The notes: generated by a model from the sequence alone, not told the origin. A stretch of 64,000 bases of DNA from Kordia sp965224175 (GCF_965224175.1 NZ_OZ245041.1:4712001-4776000); one strand, 5' to 3'; positions 7,840-16,760 are shown, counted from the first letter of the stretch. Made by a program: numbers and translations.

Positions 7840-9129
7840 ATGACTGTAAAAGAAGATTTTTTGTATTATCTGTGGAAATTTGGAAAACTACAAAACCAAA
7901 ATCTCCAAACTGCAAACGGAGAAGCCATTCAAATCATCAATTTAGGAACACATAATCATTATGCAGGACCTGATTTTTTTAATGCTCAACTCAGAATTGA
8001 TAATCAATTATGGGCTGGAAACGTAGAGATGCACATAAATTCAGGAGATTGGTTTGTACACAACCACGAAAAAGATAAAAACTATGATAATGTGATTTTG
8101 CATGTAGTTTGGAATCATGATGTGGAAATTCATAGAAAAGACAATTCCGTCATTCCAACATTAATACTCAAAGAATTTAGTGATTCCGAGTTGCTGAAAC
8201 GGTATACAGACTTGATGAATTCGACTCAGAAATGGATTCATTGTGAAAGTGAATTTCCTGTATTGAATAATTTTCAATTTGAAAACTGGTTGGAACGAAT
8301 CTATCTAGAACGACTTGAAAAGAAAGCTGCGGAAATAGAAATTCTTGTAAAACAAAGTAATCATGATTGGGAAGCAGTGTTGTTTAGATTGTTAGCAAAA
8401 GGGTTTGGATTAAAACTCAATAGTGAAGCATTTTTTGAAGCTGCTTGCTCAGTTGATTTTGCAATTGTTCGGAAACTCAGTACGAAAAGAGGTTCATTGG
8501 AAGCTTTTTTATTTGGAATCTTTGGATTGCTTTCGCAAGATGTGACTCAAGAACCTTATTACATAGAACTAACTCAAGAATTCAATTATCTCCGTCGTAA
8601 ATTTCAGCATCAAAAAAATACAACAATACCTTTGCAATTCTTCAGAACGCGTCCTGCTAATTTCCCAACGATTCGGGCTTCACAATTGGCAACACTCTAT
8701 CATCATCAGCGCAATCTATTTTCTAAATTAATCACTACAAATTCTTTAGAAGAAATGTATAAAGTTTTGCAAATAGCAACGAGTTCATTTTGGGAAACTC
8801 ATTACACTTTTGAAAAAAGCTCGCCGAAACGGATTAAGAAGCTTTCTAAAAAATTCATTGATGTTTTGTTGATCAATAGTATCATTCCATTAAAATATTG
8901 TTACGATCGTCATCTGGGGAAACTCAATATTGAAAATATTTTAAGCTTACTTCGTACAATTCCTTCCGAAAAAAACACCATTATTCAAAAGTTTACAACA
9001 CAAAAAATAACTATTGAAAATGCACAACAAACACAAGCTTTATTAGAATTGAAAAAATATTATTGTGACAAACATAAATGTTTGCAATGTGCTATTGGGA
9101 ATAGTTTCATGAAAGAATCTTGTTTTTAA
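7840..9129 (+). CDS. DUF2851 family protein
   Basis: A 429-residue DUF2851 protein, full length for this Bacteroidota family. The N-terminal signature is clear: EAIQIINLGTHNHYAGPDFF followed by WAGNVEMHINSGDW and NVILHVVWNHD. The C-terminus has a Cys cluster, YYCDKHKCLQCAIG, that may bind metal. It has no signal peptide or TM. The family's function is not established, though the N-terminal block resembles a nuclease-like core; I would not assign activity. It is followed by a PspC gene and a potassium channel gene in the same direction. Confidence 0.88.
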   Translation: MTVKEDFLYYLWKFGKLQNQNLQTANGEAIQIINLGTHNHYAGPDFFNAQLRIDNQLWAGNVEMHINSGDWFVHNHEKDKNYDNVILHVVWNHDVEIHRKDNSVIPTLILKEFSDSELLKRYTDLMNSTQKWIHCESEFPVLNNFQFENWLERIYLERLEKKAAEIEILVKQSNHDWEAVLFRLLAKGFGLKLNSEAFFEAACSVDFAIVRKLSTKRGSLEAFLFGIFGLLSQDVTQEPYYIELTQEFNYLRRKFQHQKNTTIPLQFFRTRPANFPTIRASQLATLYHHQRNLFSKLITTNSLEEMYKVLQIATSSFWETHYTFEKSSPKRIKKLSKKFIDVLLINSIIPLKYCYDRHLGKLNIENILSLLRTIPSEKNTIIQKFTTQKITIENAQQTQALLELKKYYCDKHKCLQCAIGNSFMKESCF

Positions 9130-9217
9130 AAAAGAAATAAGAAGTGTTTGTACAAAAAACTTTATCTTGCACTTAGTAAATGAGTTTTTGAGAAGTATAA
9201 CATTAAGAGAAGATTTC

Positions 9218-9436
9218 ATGTATAAATTGCGTTACTTTTTAGAAAAGCACGGGTTTGGAGCTTTATCGCGTTTGGCAGATCGTTTAGGAATGCGTGCAAA
9301 AAATGTTCGTTTATTCTTTATCTATGTAACTTTTGCCACGTTAGGTGTTAGTTTTGGTCTTTACTTAACGCTTGCTTTTATATTACGATTAAAAGATTTA
9401 ATTTACACAAAGCGAACTTCTGTATTTGACTTATAG
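9218..9436 (+). CDS. PspC-domain protein
   Basis: A 72-residue protein starting at the ATG at 9218. A longer in-frame version from 9167 lacks conservation-like features and does not start with ATG. It is one PspC domain: an amphipathic N-terminal stretch, RLADRLGMRAKNVRLFFIY, then one hydrophobic helix at about residues 33-52, with a basic tail. PspC proteins act in the phage-shock-type response to membrane stress. It ends 3 bases before the potassium channel gene, so they are probably co-transcribed and possibly linked in membrane homeostasis. Confidence 0.82.
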   Translation: MYKLRYFLEKHGFGALSRLADRLGMRAKNVRLFFIYVTFATLGVSFGLYLTLAFILRLKDLIYTKRTSVFDL

Positions 9437-9439
9437 CGT

Positions 9440-10447
9440 ATGTATAGATTCTTCAAGTCAAAATTCTATCTAGCCTTATTCTTGCTCATCTTTGTATTTA
9501 CAATAGGTGTGCTTGGTTTTCGATTCATAGCTGATATGAGTTGGGTTGATGCGACTTACATGACTGTCATTACCGTAACTACCGTTGGTTTTGGAGAAGT
9601 TATTCCTTTAGATGAACATGCACGTTTATTCACAGTATTTCTTATTATCATCAGTGTTTTTGTGTTTGCGTATGCAATCTCTGTCATTACAGAATATATA
9701 CTAAGTAGAAGTTCTCTAAGAAACATCATACAACGAAAGACCTTAAAAAAAATCAGCCGTATGGAAGATCATATCATTATTTGTGGATTTGGACGAAATG
9801 GAAGACAAGCCGCAGAAAAACTCAGTGCGCACGATCAGGAATTTGTCATTATAGAAAAAGATAGAGATATCATTGAGCGCTATGAAACTTCAGATATTTC
9901 TTTTGTGGAAGGAAATGCAAGTGAAGATGAGGTTTTAGAAAAAGCAGGAATCGATCAGGCAAAATGTTTAATTACGGCACTTCCGAGTGATGCAGATAAC
10001 TTATTTGTGGTGCTTTCTGCAAGACAAATCAATAGCAAACTATTAATCATTAGTAGAGCGTCTCAAGAATCTTCATATAAAAAACTAAAACTAGCGGGTG
10101 CAGATAATGTCATCATGCCTGATAAAATTGGTGGTGAGCATATGGCTTCTTTAGTAGTAGTACCAGATTTGGTAGAATTTATAGACAATCTCTCTATAAG
10201 TGGTAAAAATACGACCAATGTAGAAGAGATAAAAACAGAAGATATTACGGCTTCTGGTAAGGAGATTACACTCAAAGAACTAGACTTACGAAAAGAAACG
10301 GGTTGTACGGTAATTGGTTATAAAACTCCAGATGGAGAATATGTAATTAATCCTGAAGCGACACTTAAACTAGCCAAAGAATCCAAAATAATAGTATTAG
10401 GTCGTCCCGAACAAATTGAATTATTAAAACAAAAGTACGATCTCTAA
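9440..10447 (+). CDS. Potassium channel with RCK (TrkA-N) domain
   Basis: A 335-residue protein with two TM helices, at about 9-30 and 62-86, flanking a pore loop. The selectivity filter is TVGFGE (48-53), the usual prokaryotic variant of TVGYG. The cytoplasmic part starts at about residue 110 with HIIICGFGRNGRQAAEKL, a Rossmann GxGxxG nucleotide site (116-121), followed by a TrkA-C-like ligand domain. This is the MthK-type layout: four subunits form the channel, and the RCK ring gates it in response to ligand or nucleotide. The gating ligand is not predictable. It lies 3 bases after the PspC gene and uses the ATG at 9440. Confidence 0.92.
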   Translation: MYRFFKSKFYLALFLLIFVFTIGVLGFRFIADMSWVDATYMTVITVTTVGFGEVIPLDEHARLFTVFLIIISVFVFAYAISVITEYILSRSSLRNIIQRKTLKKISRMEDHIIICGFGRNGRQAAEKLSAHDQEFVIIEKDRDIIERYETSDISFVEGNASEDEVLEKAGIDQAKCLITALPSDADNLFVVLSARQINSKLLIISRASQESSYKKLKLAGADNVIMPDKIGGEHMASLVVVPDLVEFIDNLSISGKNTTNVEEIKTEDITASGKEITLKELDLRKETGCTVIGYKTPDGEYVINPEATLKLAKESKIIVLGRPEQIELLKQKYDL

Positions 10448-10560
10448 AAGCGTTGAAAAATCTTATTTAACGTTGCAAAACTTGATTAAGCAATTTTTTT
10501 TTAGCATCTTGCTATCTTTAATTATCCCAACATAAAATATTAACTAACTGATACTATATC

Positions 10561-12147
10561 ATGAAGAAATATCTTCTATCATTATTTTCAATTTTTTTAC
10601 CATTATTAACTTTTGCGCAAGAAGCCACAGAAAAAGGACTCGATCAACAAATTGATGAAGGCTTTGGTTGGGCAACAGGATGGTTTGTGAACTTTATTTT
10701 CTATCAAATACCATTTACAGAAGATATCAAAGTATTCTGGGTATTATTTCCATTGATCATTGGAGCATTATACTTCACAGTGTATTTTAAATTTATCAAT
10801 TTCAGAGGATTCCTTACTTCAATAAACATTGTGCGTGGAAAATACGATGATATTGATCAGCATAGTGCAGCCGATACTGACTTAGCGATGGACGGAGATA
10901 TTGCAGATACCATAAGAGATGAAAGTCAAGAAGGAGAAGTTTCGCATTTCCAGGCACTAACAGCTGCATTATCGGCTACAGTAGGTTTAGGAAATATTGC
11001 AGGTGTTGCCATTGCTGTATCTATTGGTGGTGCAGGAGCAACGTTTTGGATGATCATTGCAGGGTTACTTGGTATGGCTTCTAAGTTTGTAGAATGTACA
11101 CTTGGTGTAAAATATAGAGACATTGGTGAAGACGGAACCGTATATGGTGGTCCAATGTATTACTTAACAAAAGGATTAAAAGCAAAAGGACTTGCTGGTT
11201 TAGGAAAAGTACTCGCTGTATTATTTGCAATCTTCGTAATTGGAGGTTCTTTTGGTGGAGGAAACATGTTTCAAGTAAATCAAGCATTTCAGCTAGTAGA
11301 AAATATTACAGGAGGAGAACAATCATTTTTACATGGTAAAGGATGGTTATTCGGATTAGTGATGTCTGTATTAGTAGGTATAGTTATTATTGGAGGAATC
11401 AAGAAAATTGCCAAAGTAACGGACAAAATTGTACCATTCATGGTAGTAATTTATGTTGCAGCTTCTTTGTTTGTAATTTTTGCTAATATAGGAATGGTAG
11501 GAGATGCATTTGCGCAAATCTTTAATGGAGCATTTAGTCCAGAAGGAATTGCCGGTGGTGCTATTGGAGTATTGATACAAGGATTTAGACGTGCAGCATT
11601 CTCAAACGAAGCTGGTATTGGTTCTTCATCAATTGCGCATTCGGCAGTAAAGACTAAATATGCAGCAAGTGAAGGAATGGTTGCTTTATTAGAACCATTT
11701 ATTGATACGGTAGTAGTTTGTACAATGACAGCATTAGTATTAATCATTACTGGTTCATTAACAGGAACAGGACCTGCAAATGACGCGGAAGCTATCTTAA
11801 TGACCTCTGGAGCATTTGAAAGCGCTATTAGCTGGTTCCCATATGTATTAACTGTAGCTGTTGTGTTATTTGCTTTCAGTACTATGATTTCTTGGTCTTA
11901 CTATGGTTTCCAAGGATGGGCATATTTATTTGGAAGAAGTAAAAGAGCTGAGTATACGTACAAAATTGTTTTCTGTTTATTCGTAATTGTTGGAGCAGCT
12001 GCAAGTTTAGGATCTGTAATTGGGTTCTCTGATGCAATGATATTTGCAATGATGGTTCCTAATATGATTGGATTAGTATTACTAGCGCCAAGAGTAAAAG
12101 AAGAATTAACAAAGTATATGAACGCCATCAAAGCAAGAAAATCATAA
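10561..12147 (+). CDS. Alanine/sodium symporter family protein (AGCS)
   Basis: A 528-residue polytopic membrane protein of the amino acid:cation symporter family. Signature motifs are ATVGLGNIAGVAIA with GGAGATFWMI, GMASKFVECTLGVKYRD, and the late FRRAAFSNEAGIGSS block that belongs to the substrate/Na+ site region. It begins with a hydrophobic leader ending TFAQ, as often seen in Bacteroidota members, with an amphipathic segment before the first core helix. It is expected to import alanine or glycine with Na+. A 113-base gap separates it from the channel gene. It stands alone as a transcription unit. Confidence 0.92.
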   Translation: MKKYLLSLFSIFLPLLTFAQEATEKGLDQQIDEGFGWATGWFVNFIFYQIPFTEDIKVFWVLFPLIIGALYFTVYFKFINFRGFLTSINIVRGKYDDIDQHSAADTDLAMDGDIADTIRDESQEGEVSHFQALTAALSATVGLGNIAGVAIAVSIGGAGATFWMIIAGLLGMASKFVECTLGVKYRDIGEDGTVYGGPMYYLTKGLKAKGLAGLGKVLAVLFAIFVIGGSFGGGNMFQVNQAFQLVENITGGEQSFLHGKGWLFGLVMSVLVGIVIIGGIKKIAKVTDKIVPFMVVIYVAASLFVIFANIGMVGDAFAQIFNGAFSPEGIAGGAIGVLIQGFRRAAFSNEAGIGSSSIAHSAVKTKYAASEGMVALLEPFIDTVVVCTMTALVLIITGSLTGTGPANDAEAILMTSGAFESAISWFPYVLTVAVVLFAFSTMISWSYYGFQGWAYLFGRSKRAEYTYKIVFCLFVIVGAAASLGSVIGFSDAMIFAMMVPNMIGLVLLAPRVKEELTKYMNAIKARKS

Positions 12148-12223
12148 TTAAATACTCAGACTATTTAGAGAATAATAAACCCAATATAATGCTCATGTAA
12201 CGATTCATTAAAAAATCGAAAAC

Positions 12224-13102
12224 ATGAAAAACATCAAATCTCACTTCAAGTTTCTCAAAGCAGAACGAAGTGGGATTTTGTGTATTATAGCCTTTATCTT
12301 TATAGCGCAAGGAATCTATTTCTACACAAATCCCACAAGTACAGCTTCAAAAATATTTTCAGATAAAGAAGTAATACAGTATCAACAACAAATAGATTCT
12401 TTAAAGTTGATAGCACTAAATACAAAGCCAAAACGCTTTCCATTCAATCCAAACTTCATCACAGATTATAAAGGTTTTACACTTGGCATGTCTACAGAAG
12501 AAATAGATAGGTTACATAAGTTTAGAGCAAATAATAGCTATGTAAATTCAGCAAAGGAGTTTCAAATCATTACAAAAGTTTCTGATTCCTTACTCAATGA
12601 GATCTCACCTTATTTTAAATTCCCCGAATGGGTTACAAAAAAGAAACGGAAAAAACGAACATATACTTCATATACATACAAGAAAAAAGAAGAGATCATT
12701 CTCAAAAAGATGGATATAAATAAAGCAACTGTAGAAGAACTGCGAAAAGTTTACGGTATTGGTGAAAAACTCTCCGCTCGAATAGTAAAATACAGAACAA
12801 AATTAGGTGGATTTGTGACAGAATCACAACTAAATGATGTATATGGTTTAAAGTCAGAAGTGATAGAAAAACTATGGAAACGCTTCTATCTAGAAAAAAC
12901 AAAGATTACCAAAATAAATCTCAATAGCTGTACTATAGCGCAATTGCAAAAAGTTCCATACATAAATTATGAATTGGCAGATGAAATCATTAATCAACGA
13001 GTTCTTCGAGAAGGATTCAAAAATTTTGAAGAATTATCAAAAATTCAAAACTTTCCATCGGATAAAATAGAGATAATTGAATTATATTTGCAAATACAAT
13101 AA
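12224..13102 (+). CDS. Helix-hairpin-helix protein, ComEA-like
   Basis: A 292-residue protein with one N-terminal TM helix (about 17-34), a basic linker with KKKRKKRTY near 139-147, and repeated helix-hairpin-helix units. Two are clear: MDINKATVEELRKVYGIG to YGLKSEVI (163-214), and INLNSCTIAQLQKVPYINYE onward (231-288). A degenerate third may lie at 75-130. ComEA-type HhH domains bind double-stranded DNA non-specifically, and a tethered form at the inner membrane fits DNA uptake, but no other competence gene is present in the window, so the role stays inferred. The next gene begins 21 bases downstream. Confidence 0.82.
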   Translation: MKNIKSHFKFLKAERSGILCIIAFIFIAQGIYFYTNPTSTASKIFSDKEVIQYQQQIDSLKLIALNTKPKRFPFNPNFITDYKGFTLGMSTEEIDRLHKFRANNSYVNSAKEFQIITKVSDSLLNEISPYFKFPEWVTKKKRKKRTYTSYTYKKKEEIILKKMDINKATVEELRKVYGIGEKLSARIVKYRTKLGGFVTESQLNDVYGLKSEVIEKLWKRFYLEKTKITKINLNSCTIAQLQKVPYINYELADEIINQRVLREGFKNFEELSKIQNFPSDKIEIIELYLQIQ

Positions 13103-13123
13103 AAAATATAAAAATTGCCATAT

Positions 13124-14289
13124 ATGGAAAGCATGTACTTTAATGAAGAACATCAACTTTTTAGAGAAAGTTTGAGAGATTTTTTAAAGAAAGAAGTAGT
13201 TCCTCACATTGATAAATGGGAAGAAACTGGAACCATCGAAAGATTCATTTGGGAAAAATTCGGTGAAATGGGATTCTTCGGAATAGCTTATCCAGAAGCG
13301 TATGGCGGAATGGACTTAGATCTTTTCTACACAGTCATCCTTTTAGAAGAATTACAACGTATCAATTCTGGAGGTTTTGCAGCAGCAATTTGGGCACACG
13401 CCTACTTAGCAATGACGCATGTAAACAAAGAAGGAAGTCATGAAATCAAAGAAAAATATTTAGCGCCAAGTATTACGGGGGAAAAAATAGGATGCCTGTG
13501 TATTACAGAGCCTTTTGGAGGATCGGATGTAGCAGGAATGCGAACAACAGCTGTAAAAAAGGAGATAAATATATAATCAACGGTTCAAAAACATTTATCA
13601 CCAACGGAGTATACAGTGATTACTTAGTAGTTGCAGCAAAAACAAATCCTGAGCTAGGAAACAAAGGAATCAGTATCTTTATTATGGATAGAGATATTCC
13701 TGGAATCTCAGCTACAAAACTTGATAAATTAGGTTGGAGAGCTTCTGATACTGGTGAAATTGCTTTTGATAATGTTGAAATTCCACTAGAAAACCTAATG
13801 GGAGAAGAAAACATGGGATTCCCATACATCATGCAGCATTTTGCATTAGAAAGACTCATCATGGGAATCAATGCGCACGCAAGAGCAGAATATGCTATTG
13901 AATACACATTACAATACATGTCAGAGCGTCAAGCCTTTGGTAGAACCATAGATAAATTTCAGGCTTTACGTCACACGATGGCAGATCTAGCTACAGAAGC
14001 AGAAGTGTGTAAAACTTTTAACTATGCGGTTGCATCACGATTAGATAAAAAAGAATATGTAGTAAAAGAAGCTACAATGTCTAAATTGCAATCAACAAAA
14101 ATGGCAGACAATGTCATTTATCAATGTTTACAAATGTTAGGTGGATATGGTTATATGGAAGAATATCCATTGGCACGTATGTTGCGTGATAGCCGTTTAG
14201 GGCCAATTGGAGGCGGAACATCAGAGATACTTCGTGAAATTATTGCAAAAATGATCATCGACAAAAAAGATTACAAGCCAGCAACCTAA
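13124..14289 (+). pseudogene. Acyl-CoA dehydrogenase, split by a -1 frameshift
   Basis: Two overlapping frames make one complete acyl-CoA dehydrogenase. The first runs from the ATG at 13124 to the TAA at 13574-13576; an in-frame TTG at 13115 is unlikely as the start. Homology resumes in the -1 frame right after the run of six A at 13555-13560, where KK is followed by GDKYIINGSKTFITNG. With a -1 shift at 13561 the product is 388 residues, normal for the family. ALERLI near residue 242 supplies the catalytic Glu in the isovaleryl/long-chain manner, since the later motif reads GGGTSEI with no Glu. The site is the heptamer A AAA AAG in the right phase for -1 slippage. It may be programmed, a mutation or a sequencing error, so 'pseudogene' is provisional. 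Confidence 0.75.
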
Positions 14290-14350
14290 AGCAATCATAA
14301 TCTCAAATGTCACTTCAAGAAGTACTAAAAAAACATAAAATAACAACTAA

Positions 14351-14379
14351 AGATCACTATAACAGGTGATCTTTTTTTT
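14351..14379 (+). terminator. Rho-independent terminator after acyl-CoA dehydrogenase
   Basis: AGATCAC (14351-14357) pairs with GTGATCT (14366-14372), followed by a run of T to 14379. It closes the transcript of the acyl-CoA dehydrogenase region and isolates the amylase gene. Confidence 0.85.
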
Positions 14380-14447
14380 ATGTAAAAACTCCAGATCTGG
14401 CACACATTCGTTACGGCTTTCCCGTACAATTGCAAAACTTATCAACA

Positions 14448-14461
14448 CGAAAACGTTTGCG
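14448..14461. promoter_or_regulatory. LacI-family-type operator candidate
   Basis: CGAAAACGTTTGCG is a near-perfect palindrome (12 of 14 positions) with a central CG, the hallmark of LacI/GalR-family operators. It lies 73 bases before the alpha-amylase ATG. LacI-type regulators commonly control glycan-use genes in flavobacteria. No such regulator gene is present in this window. A second, looser inverted repeat, ATTTGGCTAAC/GTTAACCAAAT (14491-14501 and 14512-14522), lies closer to the start codon. Confidence 0.45.
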
Positions 14462-14533
14462 GATATCTCTAGCCAACCATACGGTTAATAATTTGGCTAA
14501 CTTCAAAACACGTTAACCAAATAATTAATTATC

Positions 14534-15919
14534 ATGAAAAAAAATCAAATATTCTATTGCCTACTAATTAGTCTATATCTAATAAGTTGTTCTCACGACG
14601 AAGTCAGGTTAGATAACGAAGAGCAAAATATTGAAACAATAAAAGAGACAACAACTGCCAAAAACAGAAATAACCTAAAGCCAATAGGAGCAGGTGTAAT
14701 GATGCAAGCATTCTATTGGGATGTGCCAGCAGGTGGAACTTGGTGGAATGTCGTAAAAGGAAAAGTTGACGATTGGAGCAATGCAGGCATTGACGCTATT
14801 TGGCTTCCGCCAGTATCTAAGGCGCAAAATGGTCCATTCTCTATGGGATACGATCCGTTCGATTACTTCGATTTCGGAGAATACAATCAAATGGGAAGTA
14901 TAGAAACGCGTTTTGGATCTAGGTCAGAATTAGTAAGCCTTGTAAACACGGCGCATAACAATCGTTTAAGTGTGATTGCAGATATCGTATTAAATCACAA
15001 TAGCGGAGGAGATAGTGAATACAATCCATTCAAAGGAACAAACACATACACAAACTATCAGCCTATGTCTGGCATGTTTAATAGAACTTACTATGATTTT
15101 CATCCAAACGACGCGCAAGCAAGCGATGAAGGTGTATTTGGAGGATTTGCAGACCTATCACACACAAAAAGCTATGTGCAAGATTGGCTTTGGAGAAACC
15201 CAAACTCTGTTGCCAAATATTACAGAGATGTAATAGGTTTTGATGGTTGGCGATTTGACTACGTAAAAGGATTTGGACCGTGGGTTGTCAAAGAATGGAA
15301 AAATGAAGTTGGTGGTTTCTCTGTAGGGGAATATTGGGACGGAAATGCAGCTACACTCGATTGGTGGTCTGGGCAAGCGGAAGTAAGTGCGTTTGACTTT
15401 GCTTGTTACTACAGAATGCGAGATGCATTTCAAGGAAACAATCTAAATAGATTAAATGATGATATGTTATGGAAACGAAATGCTTCAAAAGCTGTCACCT
15501 TTGTAACAAACCACGATACTGACGAAATTATCAATAACAAAATATTAGCATATGCATATATCCTAACGCATGAAGGATATCCAACAATCTTCTACCGCGA
15601 CTATGAAGAATGGCTAAACAAAGAGCGATTAAATAATCTCATCTGGATTCACAACAATCTGGCAAGTGGAAACACTTCTATATTACATGTAGATAATGAC
15701 GAATACATAGCTAGAAGAAACGGATACAACAGTGCAGGATTAGTAGTGTACATAAACAACTCAAACAGCTGGAAAGAGCGCTGGATAGAAACCAATTGGT
15801 CAAACACGCGTATCAAAGACTACACAGGGCATTCCAATTGGGAACCGGTAACGCAAGGTGGAAAATGGGTTAAAATCCAAGCGCCACCTAAAAGTTACAC
15901 AGTTTGGTCTGTTAAATAA
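14534..15919 (+). CDS. Alpha-amylase (GH13) lipoprotein
   Basis: A 461-residue protein with a lipoprotein leader ending LISC (Cys 19), so it is membrane-anchored and probably outer-membrane. The GH13 barrel shows all four conserved regions. Region I is ADIVLNH (149-155); region II is GWRFDYVKG with nucleophile Asp 242; region III is VGEYWD with acid/base Glu 266; region IV is FVTNHDTD with transition-state Asp 328. A small C-terminal beta domain ends in YTVWSVK. The layout and the early MGYDPFDYFD block resemble the compact bacterial/plant-type alpha-amylases. It hydrolyses alpha-1,4-glucan. It stands alone without susC/susD genes. A LacI-type operator upstream suggests sugar control. Confidence 0.93.
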   Translation: MKKNQIFYCLLISLYLISCSHDEVRLDNEEQNIETIKETTTAKNRNNLKPIGAGVMMQAFYWDVPAGGTWWNVVKGKVDDWSNAGIDAIWLPPVSKAQNGPFSMGYDPFDYFDFGEYNQMGSIETRFGSRSELVSLVNTAHNNRLSVIADIVLNHNSGGDSEYNPFKGTNTYTNYQPMSGMFNRTYYDFHPNDAQASDEGVFGGFADLSHTKSYVQDWLWRNPNSVAKYYRDVIGFDGWRFDYVKGFGPWVVKEWKNEVGGFSVGEYWDGNAATLDWWSGQAEVSAFDFACYYRMRDAFQGNNLNRLNDDMLWKRNASKAVTFVTNHDTDEIINNKILAYAYILTHEGYPTIFYRDYEEWLNKERLNNLIWIHNNLASGNTSILHVDNDEYIARRNGYNSAGLVVYINNSNSWKERWIETNWSNTRIKDYTGHSNWEPVTQGGKWVKIQAPPKSYTVWSVK

Positions 15920-16079
15920 CAACAATGAAAGTTTTAGGTATTAGGATGTTTCTCAAGAATCTACAAATACACAAATAGACACATAAACAATAGTAAAATT
16001 CAGAGTTTAAAAACAAAAATAACATTATAAGCTCGATCGAAAACTGACAACTAATAACAGGAGTAAGGTGACTAATTAG

Positions 16080-16160
16080 GGCATTCCGCAGAAAATGCGG
16101 ACGCGCTTTCGGCTATATCTCCCGAGAAAATCGGGAGGATGCCGCCTCTATCGCTAATGC
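16080..16160. repeat. GC-rich two-hairpin element, probably a dispersed repeat
   Basis: An 81-base GC-rich island in an AT-rich gap. It holds two hairpins with the same GAAAA loop: CCGCA/TGCGG (16086-16100) and CTCCCGA/TCGGGAG (16119-16137). The outer ends are GCATT and AATGC. The middle part, CGCGCTTTCGGCTATATCTC, resembles intergenic repeat sequences I recall from many Bacteroidota genomes. It has no T-run and is not coding. Confidence 0.6.
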
Positions 16161-16180
16161 AAAAATAAAACGACAATCTG

Positions 16181-16210
16181 TTTGAAATTAAAAAATAGTC
16201 AGTATATTTG
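16181..16210 (+). promoter_or_regulatory. rpsU promoter (TTTG-N18-TATATTTG)
   Basis: TTTG at 16181-16184 and TATATTTG at 16203-16210 are 18 bases apart. This matches the Bacteroidota housekeeping promoter pattern of TTTG about 19 bases before TAnnTTTG. Transcription should start near 16215, giving a leader of about 30 bases before the rpsU ATG at 16247. Confidence 0.75.
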
Positions 16211-16231
16211 CAGCCACAAAATCTAAAAGAG

Positions 16232-16238
16232 AGGAGGT
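16232..16238 (+). promoter_or_regulatory. Strong Shine-Dalgarno of rpsU
   Basis: AGGAGGT, 8 bases before the ATG, is a full Shine-Dalgarno. It decides the start at 16247 rather than the longer open frame from 16208. Such sequences are absent before most other genes in this window, for example tuf, rpoB and rpoC, as expected in Bacteroidota. Confidence 0.85.
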
Positions 16239-16246
16239 TAAGGACT

Positions 16247-16441
16247 ATGTTAATTATACCAGTAAAAGAAGGAGAAAATATAGACAGAGCGCTGAAACGT
16301 TTCAAAAGAAAATTTGATCGTACAGGAGGAATGCGTCAACTTAGAGCAAGAAAGCATTTCACAAAGCCATCAGTAGCTCGTAGAGCGCAAATCCAAAAAG
16401 CGCAATACATACAGCACCTTAGAGATCAAGAAGAAATCTAA
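16247..16441 (+). CDS. rpsU: 30S ribosomal protein bS21
   Basis: A 64-residue basic protein starting MLIIPVKEGENIDRALKRFK, followed by FDRTGGMRQLRARKHF and a basic/glutamine-rich helix, the standard bS21 pattern. It binds near the 3' end of 16S rRNA at the small-subunit platform. In the Flavobacterium ribosome, bS21 with bS18 and bS6 is known to sequester the anti-Shine-Dalgarno. The gene has its own promoter, a strong Shine-Dalgarno and a terminator 25 bases after the stop. This fits translational autoregulation: low bS21 frees the anti-SD and favours its own mRNA. Confidence 0.96.
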   Translation: MLIIPVKEGENIDRALKRFKRKFDRTGGMRQLRARKHFTKPSVARRAQIQKAQYIQHLRDQEEI

Positions 16442-16760
16442 GAGGCTCTCACAAAACAAAACTAAAAAGGTTCCTATAACGGGAACCTTTTTTTATGCAT
16501 ATTATTTTCATCTCCCAAACAACTTCAGTAACTTGAACAAGTTATAAGTGTTAGACTTTAGTAATTAAGAAATGGTAAGTTTTTTAAGAACCAGCAAATA
16601 AATAAATTCATAAATTGATACTTCGGCAAACAGAGTACAAGTAAGTTGACGAAAAACAAAGTTCAAGTTCTAAGACTAAAACTAAAACAGGTATTCAGTA
16701 GATTACCAAAAAACAAATTAACGAATCAACAAAAAAGAATACATTACCCAAAACCCAGTA
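16442..16760 (+). other. Intergenic region, rpsU to tyrosine recombinase
   Basis: The rpsU terminator occupies 16466-16494. From 16495 to 16760 the sequence is AT-rich. I see no RNA gene, no credible ORF and no clear promoter for the recombinase, apart from a small palindrome AACTTG-AA-CAAGTT at 16530-16543. Confidence 0.6.
16466..16494 (+). terminator. rpsU terminator
   Basis: AGGTTCC (16468-16474) pairs with GGAACCT (16482-16488) around a 7-base loop and is followed by a T-run. It lies 25 bases after the rpsU stop codon and makes rpsU a monocistronic unit. Confidence 0.9.

Larger units (their letters stand above)
15920..16246 (+). other. Intergenic region, alpha-amylase to rpsU
   Basis: This stretch has no credible ORF. 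Up to about 16079 it is AT-rich with no clear terminator hairpin. At 16080-16160 there is a GC-rich repeat-like element, then the rpsU promoter at 16181-16210 and a Shine-Dalgarno at 16232-16238, each listed separately. Confidence 0.7.

Noticed and set aside
14307..14369. A 20-codon ORF starting MSLQEVLKKHK after the acyl-CoA dehydrogenase
   Set aside because: It runs into the terminator hairpin, has no ribosome binding or conservation evidence, and is short enough to occur by chance.
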